Part shown: piece after piece, positions 39,100 through 48,110 of the stretch
Numbering within the stretch: the first letter of the stretch is position 1
Layout of the letters: the number at the start of each line of letters is the position of its first letter
Source of the DNA: Roseobacter sp. GAI101
GTDB taxonomy: Bacteria > Pseudomonadota > Alphaproteobacteria > Rhodobacterales > Rhodobacteraceae
Direction of reading: 5' to 3'
Length of the DNA stretch: 64,000 bases
Assembly (NCBI RefSeq): GCF_000156335.1
Contig: NZ_DS999213.1
Location: 2,964,929 to 3,028,928 of the forward strand
Translations under genes and position numbers: made by a program
The notes under the pieces: generated by a model
What the model was told of the DNA's origin: nothing
The model's input: the letters and a program-made list of their open reading frames with translations, nothing else
The model's database searches: none

Positions 39100-39949
39100 T
39101 ATTTATATTGTTTAATTCTTTAAGTATGCGGTGACAAAGATCTGGGCATTTTGTCTCCGAAAGCTGACCTTGAACTGCCATGCTGTAGTAATCCAGCGCA
39201 ACATATGTGAACCTTCGGAATAGGCTGATACTTGGAAACCGCAAAAACCTAGTATAAAAATTTTCTTTGTTTTGGTCATAGGCATCGCCATCGTGTTGAC
39301 CAATGAACTGCGCAACTTTCACGCAAGCCATGAAGGGTGACCAGTTAGAGACAATGGTTCTGAAAATATCGAAAGCAAGGGCCGGAGGGCACTCTTTTGC
39401 GATGCCAACAAGGAGGCCAAACTGTTTCTTGTCAACGTTGCGTCCGGTGGCGTTTCTCCAAAATTTGGCCATCATTCGTGCTTGGTCTTCGTGTGTGAGA
39501 TCCGAAGCGAGCCCAATGCGGATCAAAGTGGTTTTTTTCCCTTTGCGCATTTTTATCACATGCCTAAAGGGCGAGCCCCTGTAAAGTCTTCGGGCATGAT
39601 CGGGTGAGATTGCAAGTGAAGCAGCAATTTTTTCAGCGGGGAGGTCCGCCCACGTTCGCCCTTCAGCTTCTATGGGAAACTCGTCAATTTCATTGATTAC
39701 AAGCTGATACAGCGCTTGCTTCGTGGGGTTGAGTTTATCCTTTGTTTTCGTCGGAGATTCTAGGTCTTTGAGGTATTTTTCAAATCCTCCAGAAAAGAAT
39801 TTTCCTGTGGGATTTGGGGGCGCGATCCAAGGCTTGGCTGGGTCGTGGGCTGTTATCTCGCCATCAATGACCATGTCTGCGCGCAGAATTGCTTTTCCTA
39901 CTGCCGTCGAGCCTAATAGCCAGCCGATATTCTTGTTTTGCACGCTCAT
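39083..39949 (-). CDS. Uncharacterised island protein coupled to the integrase
   Basis: A 288-residue protein I do not recognise. Its middle (WADLPAEKIAASLAISPDHARRLYRG) looks like a helix-turn-helix, followed by a basic turn (KMRKGKKTTLIRIG). The C-terminal half is helical and aromatic-rich, with two Cys. The ATG overlaps the integrase stop by 4 bp. Candidates are a regulator or an accessory DNA-binding protein for excision; the usual excisionase size is far smaller. Confidence 0.75.
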   Translation of the reverse strand: MSVQNKNIGWLLGSTAVGKAILRADMVIDGEITAHDPAKPWIAPPNPTGKFFSGGFEKYLKDLESPTKTKDKLNPTKQALYQLVINEIDEFPIEAEGRTWADLPAEKIAASLAISPDHARRLYRGSPFRHVIKMRKGKKTTLIRIGLASDLTHEDQARMMAKFWRNATGRNVDKKQFGLLVGIAKECPPALAFDIFRTIVSNWSPFMACVKVAQFIGQHDGDAYDQNKENFYTRFLRFPSISLFRRFTYVALDYYSMAVQGQLSETKCPDLCHRILKELNNINKLSSL

Positions 39950-41691
39950 TTTTCCGACCCTGATGGAACTGGCCCGTCTATATGCAAGAAGCTGAGGTCA
40001 AGACCAGAATAGGCAATTTTTTCGACAGAATTGATGTGAAAATCTGGATTCCCTGGGGTTCCGTAATCATCGCTCACCGATGTCGATCCAGGTGACCACC
40101 CGGCTATCGCCCGAAGAGTTTCTGGTGGAGCCTTGATGCGCCTTAGAGCGTCCCTGACATTGTGGCGAAGGCTGTAAAGTGTTTGGCGATTATCGAGAAT
40201 TATTTCTTCTGGGATGAATTTTTCACGCAGCCGCCTCGTTGCGTAGTGGGCAGTGTTGCCGTTCTGATCGGGCGTGAGATTGGGAAAAAGGCGTCCGGTT
40301 GGATTAACTGACTTTATTTTATCAACAAACTGCAGGAAGCCAATTTTTACTAGCTCAGGGTGAAGCGGGATCATCCTCCGGCTGCTCAACGTTTTTATGG
40401 ATTTTTCGTGATCATCTTCGCTTTCCAGAACATCGATATACCAAGTACCATTTTCGGTTCTCTTCACGTCCCCTACTAACAACTGGCTGATTTCATTTGG
40501 ACGTGCTCCCGTGAAAAGCATTACGAGCGGTATCCAAAATCGCCAGTCTCTATCGAGCTTTTTGTATGGATTTTGAGAATCTGGACGGCAGGACTGATAA
40601 AATTTGCCTGTGAAGAACTTGATTATCTGATCCTCCCTCCACGGAAGCCTTTTCTCAGAAGCCGCGAGCGTTTGTCTTTTGATGGGCTTCACTCCTGCAG
40701 CAGGGTTGTGACGTAAAAAACCTTTGCGGACACCAACGTCCAATACGTTTACCAATGTGTTCAAATATTGACTTTGCGTAGTGGGATCGAGAGTTGGATG
40801 GCCATCTTTTTGGGCTGCCTCAACGGCTGCTGGAATTGTAAGCTTTTTGTACAGTTTGTTCCTGTTTTTAGGAAGCCTACCCAGTATCCGTCTTATGCCT
40901 TGAACGACGTCGTCGTTGAGCTTGGATAGGGGGAGATTTTCGCCGATCGCCTCGCGTAATAAGCTTAAGTTTGATTGAATTTTATCGACCCATTTTCTGC
41001 TTACGGAATTCTGGTCGTACTCCTCCAGCTTCTCTTCCCAGAAGATGTCTGTCAGTTTACCGAAAGTGATTTCAGGATGTCGGTCTGGGTCAAAGAGCAC
41101 ATCGTGGAAAGTCTTGGCAAAATTATGTTCAAGACGATCCAGTGCTCGGGATTGTATCTCAATTAGCCCGCGGCGAATGAGCTCGGCAAACTCTGCAATC
41201 AAGGCCTTGTCCTCGAGATGAGCTCCTGCACGCTCGAGAAGCTCATTTGAAACAGAATATAACCATTGTTGACCGTTGGGGTCTTCGTGGGTTTTGAGAA
41301 CTTGCAGCGCTATTTCGTTCTCTTTGAGCATTTCCCGGCGTTGCTCTTCGTCTTCAGGCGGCTTCTGAACAAGGTGCCTTGCAGCTAACTCATCGGATTC
41401 AGCCACATACTGGCGCAAGTAATTAATCAAATCTCTTAGGGACGCCTGTGGTAGCGCTGAACTATCTCCATCCGTTGATATTTTGTGTTCAGATGCGGCA
41501 AACCGAGCATCGACTTGGATGGAGTAAATGTTCCGAAGTCGCCGTGCTTCCTTTACATCACTGACCCCTAGCGATTTTTTGATGAACTGCGTGCCAATAT
41601 ATTTCCTAGCATTTTGGGGAACCCTTCGGGAATAATGCCATATATTTCCTCGACGAACTAAATATTGGTTTTTTGGGGACAAGATATTCAT
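39946..41691 (-). CDS. int: Site-specific tyrosine integrase of the tRNA-Ala island
   Basis: A 581-residue integrase beside its tRNA target. The N-terminal segment (RRGNIWHYSRRVPQNARKYIG) is the DUF6538-type arm-binding start. Catalytic residues are Arg397 (TGARPNEI), Lys433, Arg509 in YSLRH (Tyr506 replaces the usual first His), Trp532 (AGWS) and Tyr543 (DDYGTP). It presumably made the 20-bp att duplication. The start lies 93 bp from the tRNA end, where excision would control its promoter. Confidence 0.94.
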   Translation of the reverse strand: MNILSPKNQYLVRRGNIWHYSRRVPQNARKYIGTQFIKKSLGVSDVKEARRLRNIYSIQVDARFAASEHKISTDGDSSALPQASLRDLINYLRQYVAESDELAARHLVQKPPEDEEQRREMLKENEIALQVLKTHEDPNGQQWLYSVSNELLERAGAHLEDKALIAEFAELIRRGLIEIQSRALDRLEHNFAKTFHDVLFDPDRHPEITFGKLTDIFWEEKLEEYDQNSVSRKWVDKIQSNLSLLREAIGENLPLSKLNDDVVQGIRRILGRLPKNRNKLYKKLTIPAAVEAAQKDGHPTLDPTTQSQYLNTLVNVLDVGVRKGFLRHNPAAGVKPIKRQTLAASEKRLPWREDQIIKFFTGKFYQSCRPDSQNPYKKLDRDWRFWIPLVMLFTGARPNEISQLLVGDVKRTENGTWYIDVLESEDDHEKSIKTLSSRRMIPLHPELVKIGFLQFVDKIKSVNPTGRLFPNLTPDQNGNTAHYATRRLREKFIPEEIILDNRQTLYSLRHNVRDALRRIKAPPETLRAIAGWSPGSTSVSDDYGTPGNPDFHINSVEKIAYSGLDLSFLHIDGPVPSGSEK

Positions 41692-41780
41692 CCTTCATGT
41701 TTACCACAATTGTGACCACCATGCGGGATGTAACTATCTGAAATGACATAAGTTTAAGGTTTCCCGCAACTTATATTCGA

Positions 41781-41800
41781 ATTTGGTGGAGCCTAGCGGG
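41781..41800. repeat. Right attachment-site repeat within tRNA-Ala
   Basis: The same 20 bases as 26563-26582; 41784-41800 is the 3' end of the functional tRNA gene. Confidence 0.9.
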
Positions 41801-41859
41801 ATCGAACCGCTGACCTCCTGCATGCCATGCAGGCGCTCTCCCAGCTGAGCTAAGGCCCC
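41784..41859 (-). tRNA. tRNA-Ala (anticodon GGC)
   Basis: A 76-nt gene with encoded CCA. It starts GGGGCCTTAGCTCAGCTGGG, has the anticodon arm CCTGC ATGGCAT GCAGG (anticodon GGC) and the T arm GCGGTTCGATCCCGC. The acceptor stem pairs GGGGCCT with AGGCTCC, with one G-T pair. It reads CCA at 41784-41786. It is the integration target of the island. Confidence 0.97.
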
Positions 41860-41928
41860 ATCGTGGATCAGTGATCCGGGTAACGTGTCGACCTTGGGAA
41901 GGCCGATGCGCCGCTGAATAGGCGCAAC

Positions 41929-41967
41929 CGAAGGCGGGATCAAGGGGAAAATCCACTCCCGCCTTCG
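41929..41967. terminator. Inverted repeat after the TIGR02300 gene
   Basis: A perfect 11-bp stem (CGAAGGCGGGA 41929-41939 with TCCCGCCTTCG 41957-41967) with a 17-nt loop, 10 bp past the stop. It lacks a T-run. Confidence 0.55.
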
Positions 41968-41977
41968 TAAAATTCAA

Positions 41978-42304
41978 TCAGTCGTCGTCATTCGCTGCGA
42001 CATCGACGATTTCTTCCAATGGAACAGTATCATCGTCGTCATCGTCGTCGTCCAGAATGTCGTCGTCCAGATCCACATCGACATCGTCGTCATCAACCAG
42101 GTTCTCGTCGTCATCGACATCGGACTTCTTGGCTTTTGCTGTCACTGCGTCTTCGGCATCGGCGGCGATCATGCGGGATTTGGAGCTATCCACCTCGACC
42201 ACTTCGCCGCTGTAAGGGCTGATGATCGGGCTTTTGTTCAGGTCGTAGAACCGCTTGCCCGTTGTGGGGCACAGGCGCTTGGTTCCCCATTCTTCATTGG
42301 GCAT
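41978..42304 (-). CDS. TIGR02300-family acidic protein
   Basis: A 108-residue protein conserved in alphaproteobacteria, function unknown. The N-terminus (EEWGTKRLCPTTGKRFYDLNK) carries one half of a zinc-ribbon-like motif, followed by SPYSGEVV, and the C-terminal half is a run of Asp (repeated GAT/GAC codons at about 42015-42120). The ATG at 42304 follows AAGGGGA. Identification rests on the N-terminal motif. Confidence 0.9.
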   Translation of the reverse strand: MPNEEWGTKRLCPTTGKRFYDLNKSPIISPYSGEVVEVDSSKSRMIAADAEDAVTAKAKKSDVDDDENLVDDDDVDVDLDDDILDDDDDDDDTVPLEEIVDVAANDDD

Positions 42305-42416
42305 CGAAGTCCCCTTTTTGAAAGTGTTGTTGCGTATAGATGATTCAGGCCAAGTGCCATATGAGATAGGAACTGTCAAAGGCAATCGCCACCCCCTGTT
42401 TGTCCGGAACCCCGAA

Positions 42417-43106
42417 ATGCCCGATCCCGTCCTGCCCGGCAATCCGCCTATCCCGCTTATCTTGCGCCGGTCTGCGCGGGCGAAACGCATATCCTTGCGC
42501 ATCTCGCAGTTGGACGGGCGTGTGACGCTGACCATGCCCAAGCGGCTGAAGGAATCCGAAGGGATCGCATTCGCTCGCGAGAAAGAGGACTGGATTCGCG
42601 GACATCTGGACGCGCGCGGCGAAGACGTGGCCATCGGTATCGGTGCCGAATTTCCCTTGGGCGGGCGCATGGTCCGTGTCGTGCAAGGGCAGGGACGGCG
42701 TGTACAGCTGGGCAATGATACAATCGCCGTTCCGGGCAGCGAAGACCGAGTACCGGCAACTCTTGCGGCGCATTTGAAGGAACTGGCCCGCGACAGGCTG
42801 GCAGGGGCGTGCGATGATTATGCAGCCGCTCTGGGGCGGCCCTACAGCAGACTGACCCTGCGCGATACGCGGTCGCGGTGGGGGTCGTGCACGTCAGACG
42901 GCGGATTGATGTTTTCATGGCGGCTGATCCTGACCCCGCCAGAGGTGCTGGATTACGTTGCGGCCCACGAGGTCGCGCATCTGGCGCAAATGAACCATTC
43001 GCCCGCCTTCTGGGCCGAGGTGGAGCGGATCTATGGCCCCTACAAGGACGCCCGTGGCTGGCTGCGCCAAAACGGCAGCGATCTGCACCGCTACCGGTTT
43101 GCTTAA
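42417..43106 (+). CDS. YgjP/SprT-like zinc metallopeptidase (M48-related)
   Basis: A 229-residue protein of the YgjP (DUF45, UPF0-type) family. The zinc motif HEVAHLAQMNHSPAFW has HExxH plus a third His. RWGSCTSDGGLMFSWRLI before it is the family signature. The substrate is unknown. The ATG at 42417 starts the conserved region; the frame is open further upstream over the promoter region of the divergent TIGR02300 gene. Confidence 0.9.
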   Translation: MPDPVLPGNPPIPLILRRSARAKRISLRISQLDGRVTLTMPKRLKESEGIAFAREKEDWIRGHLDARGEDVAIGIGAEFPLGGRMVRVVQGQGRRVQLGNDTIAVPGSEDRVPATLAAHLKELARDRLAGACDDYAAALGRPYSRLTLRDTRSRWGSCTSDGGLMFSWRLILTPPEVLDYVAAHEVAHLAQMNHSPAFWAEVERIYGPYKDARGWLRQNGSDLHRYRFA

Positions 43107-43414
43107 AAGGCGATCCATATCGGGAAACTCGTTTGTGTCGGGAACCTTGGGGTGGGCAATTGTCGTGCAGGACTGAAGACGGTGGTTAATGGGCAAGGCG
43201 CTAGGCAGGGTGCCTCCGTGGTTAGGTGCGGACCGTGTTCATCGCTGCGTGCGAATCGGCAATCTTCGGTGCAGTCGCTTGCCGTGGTCACGCGCCGCTG
43301 CCGGCCTTGCCGCTCGATGTGAATTCCATAGATCCGGGATCAATATTGGCCCCTGACACGCCGCCGATCTGATGTGTTATTGACGCGAAGCGCCATTGTG
43401 ATCACAACGGAAAC
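43107..43414. other. Intergenic region before the GntR gene
   Basis: About 308 bp with no supported gene. It must carry the promoter of the GntR regulator; no clear operator was found. Confidence 0.5.
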
Positions 43415-44065
43415 ATGAACCTGAATCCTCGCCCTCTTGATGCCAACCCGCTTGCGCATGACCGTGTCTATCGACAGTTGCGCAGCCGGATCATGCATGG
43501 TGACCTGCCCCCCGGACATGCGCTGACTTTGCGAGGGATCGGCAAGGAATACGAGGTGTCGATGACGCCCGCGCGCGAAGCGGTGCGGCGGCTTGCGGCC
43601 GAGGGGGCGTTGACCATGTCCACTTCCGGCCGCATCTCTACACCCGAACTCAGCAATGAACGGATTGAAGAACTGGCTGCCCTGCGCGCCTTGATCGAAG
43701 TCGAATTGGCGAGCCGCGCCTTGCCACGGGCCCATATGGCCCTGATCGAACGGCTGCAAACCATCAATAATACGGTATCGGAAGCGGTCGCCCACCGCGA
43801 CGCGGTAAGCTACATCCGGTCCAACCTTGAGTTTCACCGCACGCTCTATCTGCGCGCACAGGCCCCGGCGATGCTGGCGATGGCCGAAACGGTCTGGCTG
43901 CAGATGGGCCCCACGATGTGTGCGCTTTACGGACGGTTGCGGCGGACCGAGCCACCGCATTTCCACAAACTTATCATCGCAGCGCTGCGGGCCGGGGATG
44001 AACCGGGCCTGCGCCTCGCCGTACGATCAGACGTCACTCAGGGATTGCGCATGTTGGCGACGTAG
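43415..44065 (+). CDS. GntR-family regulator with FCD domain
   Basis: A 216-residue regulator. The winged helix is at residues about 15-75 (RQLRSRIMHGDLPPGHALTLRGIGKEYEVSMTPAREAVRRL, given in parts), and the helical FCD ligand domain (about 85-210) has LRALIEVELASRAL and the His pair of the metal site (FHRTLY, FHKLIIAALRAGD). It may respond to an organic acid. The neighbours do not tell its target. Confidence 0.9.
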   Translation: MNLNPRPLDANPLAHDRVYRQLRSRIMHGDLPPGHALTLRGIGKEYEVSMTPAREAVRRLAAEGALTMSTSGRISTPELSNERIEELAALRALIEVELASRALPRAHMALIERLQTINNTVSEAVAHRDAVSYIRSNLEFHRTLYLRAQAPAMLAMAETVWLQMGPTMCALYGRLRRTEPPHFHKLIIAALRAGDEPGLRLAVRSDVTQGLRMLAT

Positions 44066-44124
44066 GACGGACTTTTCACAAAGTCCGATCCGTTTTCTTC
44101 GAAGCAATCGGTCAGCCCCTCGAA

Positions 44125-45087
44125 TTACGTCGCAAGACCTTTCGCGCCCAAGTCCATGAACTTGTTGCGCCGGTCAGCGATCAGCGCCTTGCCGTCCTTG
44201 CCGCCCAGATCATCAAGCATAGCGGCAATCGCCTTGCCGACCGATGCGATCGCGGTTGCGGGGTCACGGTGCGCGCCGCCACGTGGTTCGGTTATGATGC
44301 GATCATTCACGCCAAGCTGTTTGAGGTCCTGCGCGGTCAGGCGCAAGGCTTCAGCCGCTTCGCGCATCTTTTCGGCGTCTTTCCACAGGATCGATGCGCA
44401 GCCTTCGGGCGAAATAACCGAATAGACCGAATGCTCAAGCATCGCCACACGGTTGGCCGTTGCAAAGGCCACAGCCCCGCCAGACCCGCCCTCGCCAATG
44501 ATGACAGACACCAAAGGCACGCCGATCTGCAAACATTTCTCTGTTGCGCGTGCAATCGCTTCGGATTGGCCGCGCTCTTCTGCACCCTTGCCGGGATATG
44601 CACCGGGTGTGTCCACCAGGGTAATTACCGGCAACCCGAACTTGCCCGCCAGATCCATCAACCGCACGGCCTTGCGATACCCTTCGGGCCGGGCCATGCC
44701 GAAATTGCGTTCGATCCGCGACTTGGTATCATTGCCCTTCTCATGGCCGATCACGACCACGGGCATGTCATTGAACCGCGCCAATCCACCCATCACAGCC
44801 AGATCATCGGCAAAGTTGCGGTCGCCGGCCAGCGGTGTGTAATCCGTGAACAGCGCGTCAATATAATCTTTGCAATGCGGGCGCTCAGGATGGCGCGCGA
44901 CCTGACACTTGCGCCAGGGCGTCAGGGATTTGTACAGATCATCCAGCATCTGATGGGCTTTTTTGTCCAGGGCCTGCGCCTCGGCGCTGACATCCATCCC
45001 TTCTGAAGACCGTGCGAGGGCGCGCAATTCTTCCGCCTTGCCTTCGATCTCTGCCAGTGGTTTTTCAAAATCCAGATACTGTGTCAT
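44125..45087 (-). CDS. accA: Acetyl-CoA carboxylase carboxyltransferase subunit alpha
   Basis: A 320-residue subunit that, with AccD, transfers the carboxyl group from biotin to acetyl-CoA, giving malonyl-CoA for fatty acid synthesis. Typical segments are [44 protein letters not shown] and [10 protein letters not shown]. The ATG at 45087 follows GGAGC; upstream extension is not conserved. Confidence 0.97.
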   Translation of the reverse strand: MTQYLDFEKPLAEIEGKAEELRALARSSEGMDVSAEAQALDKKAHQMLDDLYKSLTPWRKCQVARHPERPHCKDYIDALFTDYTPLAGDRNFADDLAVMGGLARFNDMPVVVIGHEKGNDTKSRIERNFGMARPEGYRKAVRLMDLAGKFGLPVITLVDTPGAYPGKGAEERGQSEAIARATEKCLQIGVPLVSVIIGEGGSGGAVAFATANRVAMLEHSVYSVISPEGCASILWKDAEKMREAAEALRLTAQDLKQLGVNDRIITEPRGGAHRDPATAIASVGKAIAAMLDDLGGKDGKALIADRRNKFMDLGAKGLAT

Positions 45088-45152
45088 CACATGCTCCGCG
45101 CTTGGGTCACCGCTATATGGCTGTGATTTATCGGCTTTGCAACGCAGCCTGT

Positions 45153-45752
45153 TCAGCTGTCGGGCCAAAGGATCGGCAAAAGGGATGCAATCAGTAACAG
45201 GGCCATGGTGCCGTTGAACACTCTCAGGCGGACGGTGCTGGTCAGAAACCTCGACATCTGCCCGCCCATGACCGTCCAGAGCGTGACCGATGGAAGCGCC
45301 ATGACCGCGACCACCACGGCGGTCAGCATCAATGGTGCAAAGCCCGACACCGGCACATAGATTGTGATGATGCTCAGGCCAAAGGCCCAGGCCTTGGGAT
45401 TCACCCACTGAAATCCCGCTGCCTGAAGAAAGCTCATCGGATTGCCGGCTGATTTCGAGGTGACGACAGGCGCAGCCGTCGCGATCTTGTAGGCAAGAAA
45501 CAAAAGGTAAAGCACGCTCAATACCTTCAGGACCGTATAAATCACCGGATAGGCGTCAAACACCCTGATCAGCCCCAGTCCGACCAAAAGCAGCATGGAC
45601 ATGAAACCGAAGGTAATCCCGAGCATATGCGGCAACGTGCGCCTGAACCCGAAATTCGCCCCCGATGCCATCAGCATCAAGTTATTCGGCCCCGGTGTCA
45701 GCGAGGTGATCAGGCTGAAAAGGGCCAGCGCAGAAAGGACATCAATATTCAT
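45153..45752 (-). CDS. LysE/RhtB-family exporter
   Basis: A 199-residue inner-membrane protein with six hydrophobic segments and the family start [19 protein letters not shown], plus WVNPKAWAF. Members export amino acids such as lysine, homoserine or threonine; the substrate here is unknown. It follows mcl1 on the same strand with about 100 bp between. Confidence 0.9.
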   Translation of the reverse strand: MNIDVLSALALFSLITSLTPGPNNLMLMASGANFGFRRTLPHMLGITFGFMSMLLLVGLGLIRVFDAYPVIYTVLKVLSVLYLLFLAYKIATAAPVVTSKSAGNPMSFLQAAGFQWVNPKAWAFGLSIITIYVPVSGFAPLMLTAVVVAVMALPSVTLWTVMGGQMSRFLTSTVRLRVFNGTMALLLIASLLPILWPDS

Positions 45753-45853
45753 CCTGCTCTGATGCCCGAACTCAAGGCGCGCGCCAAGCCCCCTTCTCTG
45801 GCTCGAAAATATCCCGGGGGGTACGGGGGGCTGGCCCCCCGCCTGGCCAACGC

Positions 45854-46813
45854 CTAGCGCGCAGCAATCATCTCGGACTGGCGCACAACGACCTCTGCCT
45901 GCTTGATGCTGGCGATATCCACCAGACGTCCCTTGTAGACAGTGGCTCCTTCGCCTTTTGCCTTTGCCTCTTCCATCGCGGCCAAAATCTCGCGGGCCTC
46001 TGCGACGGCAGCTTCGGAGGGGGTGAACACCTCGTTCGCGATCACGACCTGTTTGGGGTGAATGGCCCACTTTCCGACCATGCCCAATGTCGCCGACCGC
46101 CGCGCCTGCGCCCGGAAACCTTCGTCATCCGAGAAGTCGCCAAAGGGGCCATCGACCGGCAAGACGCCGTGGGTCCGGCAGGCCGCGACGATTGCGGCTT
46201 GGGCCCAATGCCATGGATCGGACCAGTGCTTGGCACCGTCTTGCAGCATATAGTAGTTTTCCTGCGTTCCCCCGATCCCGGTTGTCTGCATACCCATGGA
46301 GGCCGCGAAATCTGCCGCCCCCAGGCTCATCGCCTGCAAGCGCGGGCTGGAGGCCGCGATTTCTTCGACATGCGCGATGCCGGCGGCAGATTCGATAATC
46401 ACCTCGAACGAAATCTTCTTGTTGCGCCCCTTGGCCGTTTCAATCGCCGTGACCAGCGCATCGACGGCATAGACATCCGACGCACAGCCGACCTTGGGGA
46501 TCATGATCTGGTCCAGGCGTTCGCCCGCCTGTTCCAGCAGGTCGACCACGTCGCGGTACCAATAAGGGGTGTCGAGCCCGTTGATGCGCACGGACAGAAG
46601 CTTGTTGCCCCAATCCAAATCACTGATCGCCGCAATAATATTCTGTCGCGCGCTGTCCTTGTCGGACGGGGCGACGCTGTCTTCGAGGTCAAGGTTGATC
46701 ACATCTGCGTCGGACTTTGCCATCTTTTCAAAGATCGCAGGGCGCGAACCGGGGCCGAACAGCTGACAACGGTTCGGGCGGGCGGGCGCAGTGGGCTGGA
46801 TGCGAAAGCTCAT
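45854..46813 (-). CDS. mcl1: L-malyl-CoA/beta-methylmalyl-CoA lyase
   Basis: A 319-residue CitE-like lyase that cleaves beta-methylmalyl-CoA to glyoxylate and propionyl-CoA and condenses or cleaves malyl-CoA, used in the ethylmalonyl-CoA pathway and in glyoxylate metabolism. Signature segments are NLDLEDSVAP (metal-binding Asp/Glu), SVRINGLDTPYWYRD, FEVIIESAAGI and GAADFAASMGMQTTGIGG. The sequence is very close to what I remember of Rhodobacter Mcl1 (318 aa). Confidence 0.95.
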   Translation of the reverse strand: MSFRIQPTAPARPNRCQLFGPGSRPAIFEKMAKSDADVINLDLEDSVAPSDKDSARQNIIAAISDLDWGNKLLSVRINGLDTPYWYRDVVDLLEQAGERLDQIMIPKVGCASDVYAVDALVTAIETAKGRNKKISFEVIIESAAGIAHVEEIAASSPRLQAMSLGAADFAASMGMQTTGIGGTQENYYMLQDGAKHWSDPWHWAQAAIVAACRTHGVLPVDGPFGDFSDDEGFRAQARRSATLGMVGKWAIHPKQVVIANEVFTPSEAAVAEAREILAAMEEAKAKGEGATVYKGRLVDIASIKQAEVVVRQSEMIAAR

Positions 46814-47063
46814 GGGGGTGGCTCCTTGAGTAATAAAGTTACGAATTGGTTGATTGTTCAGGTATTAAATTACGCCGCGGCGTGCAAGCTTGATTTCGCA
46901 GCTGCAGCATTCTGCGCCAATCGTTGATGCACAATTATCCTGCGGAAACCAGAAACTGCGCAGCTTCCTTGCACCAATTCTTGTTAATCCCTTCAAATTG
47001 AAACCTCTTTGCGGGATAAGGCTGCGAAAATGGGCCAAAGCCAAACGGATGGAGTATGCCACG

Positions 47064-48065
47064 ATGATCGAAACACCTTATCTTCTTTTTCTCGGCGACG
47101 CGCCGGATCAACTGGCTGTCAAAGTTGCCCAGGGCATCAAGGACTGGCGGCCAGATAACGCCGTCGGCCAATTCAGGATGGACGGCTGCAAGGCCGATGT
47201 CGGTCTGGCCGATATGACCCTGGCGCAAGCGAAGGACACTGGTGCAAAGACGCTGGTCATCGGCGTGGCCAATCGCGGCGGTGTTATCAGTGCCGCCTGG
47301 AAGGCCGTGCTGCTTGAAGCGCTGGAGGCGGGGTTCGATCTGGCATCCGGCCTGCACAACCTGTTGCGCAATGAACCTGACCTGGCGGCCGCCGCGCAGG
47401 AACATGGGCGCAACCTGCATGACGTGCGGGTGCCGTCGGTAGAGTATCCCATTGCCAATGGCGTCAAGCGCAGCGGCAAGCGGGTGCTGGCCGTGGGCAC
47501 GGATTGCTCTGTCGGCAAGATGTATACGGCGTTGGCACTGGATGCGGCGATGCAGGAAAAGGGCATGAAAAGCAGCTTTCGTGCCACGGGCCAGACTGGC
47601 ATTCTGATCACCGGCGAAGGCGTCCCGTTGGATGCGGTCGTTGCCGATTTCATGGCAGGGTCGATCGAGTATCTCACGCCTGACAACGATGATGACCACT
47701 GGGATGTGATCGAAGGACAGGGCAGCCTGTTCCACGTGTCCTACTCCGGCGTGACGCTTGCCTTGATCCACGGTGGTCAACCGGATGCTTTGATCCTGTG
47801 CCATGAACCTACGCGCAAGACGATGCGCGGTTTGCCCGACTATGCTTTGCCCAGTTTGGAGGATGTCCGCGATACGGCACTGACGCTGGCCAGGTTCGCC
47901 AACCCGGCCTGCAAGGTCGTGGGCATTTCGATCAACACGCAGCACATGTCCGAGAGCGAGGCGGAAACCTATCTGGCCGAGGTCGAAACCCGTCTTGGCC
48001 TGCCCGCGGTTGATCCGTTCCGGCAGGGCGCTGCCAAGCTGGCGGATGCTTTGGCAGCCCTCTGA
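47064..48065 (+). CDS. dgcN: D-glutamate N-acetyltransferase DgcN (DUF1611 family)
   Basis: A 333-residue protein of the DUF1611 family. The P-loop-like VGTDCSVGKMYTALAL (near residue 150) and GVPLDAVVADFMAG are family hallmarks. DgcN is reported to acetylate D-glutamate in the first step of a D-Glu degradation route. The next gene is its expected partner DgcA, which strengthens the call. I take the ATG at 47064 (GGAG 9 nt upstream); the ATG at 47049 is in frame and possible. Confidence 0.85.
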   Translation: MIETPYLLFLGDAPDQLAVKVAQGIKDWRPDNAVGQFRMDGCKADVGLADMTLAQAKDTGAKTLVIGVANRGGVISAAWKAVLLEALEAGFDLASGLHNLLRNEPDLAAAAQEHGRNLHDVRVPSVEYPIANGVKRSGKRVLAVGTDCSVGKMYTALALDAAMQEKGMKSSFRATGQTGILITGEGVPLDAVVADFMAGSIEYLTPDNDDDHWDVIEGQGSLFHVSYSGVTLALIHGGQPDALILCHEPTRKTMRGLPDYALPSLEDVRDTALTLARFANPACKVVGISINTQHMSESEAETYLAEVETRLGLPAVDPFRQGAAKLADALAAL

Positions 48066-48110
48066 CCGGCCCTTCGGGGAGAGTTTATCTGGCAAAATGA
48101 AGGAGCGGGT

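Larger units (their letters stand above)
26563..41800. mobile_element. Genomic island integrated in the tRNA-Ala(GGC) 3' end
   Basis: The 15.2 kb element is bounded by a 20-bp direct repeat made of the tRNA 3' end (including the encoded CCA). A 581-aa tyrosine integrase lies next to the intact tRNA. The interior is clearly richer in A/T than the flanks and contains mostly unrecognised genes, an IS element and a second recombinase. No phage structural genes and no conjugation genes are present, so it is best described as an integrative cargo island, possibly mobilised in trans. Confidence 0.9.

Noticed and set aside
42015-42120. Trinucleotide-like repeat of GTC/ATC on the plus strand
   Set aside because: It is the Asp-codon run of the TIGR02300 gene, not a microsatellite or a CRISPR array.
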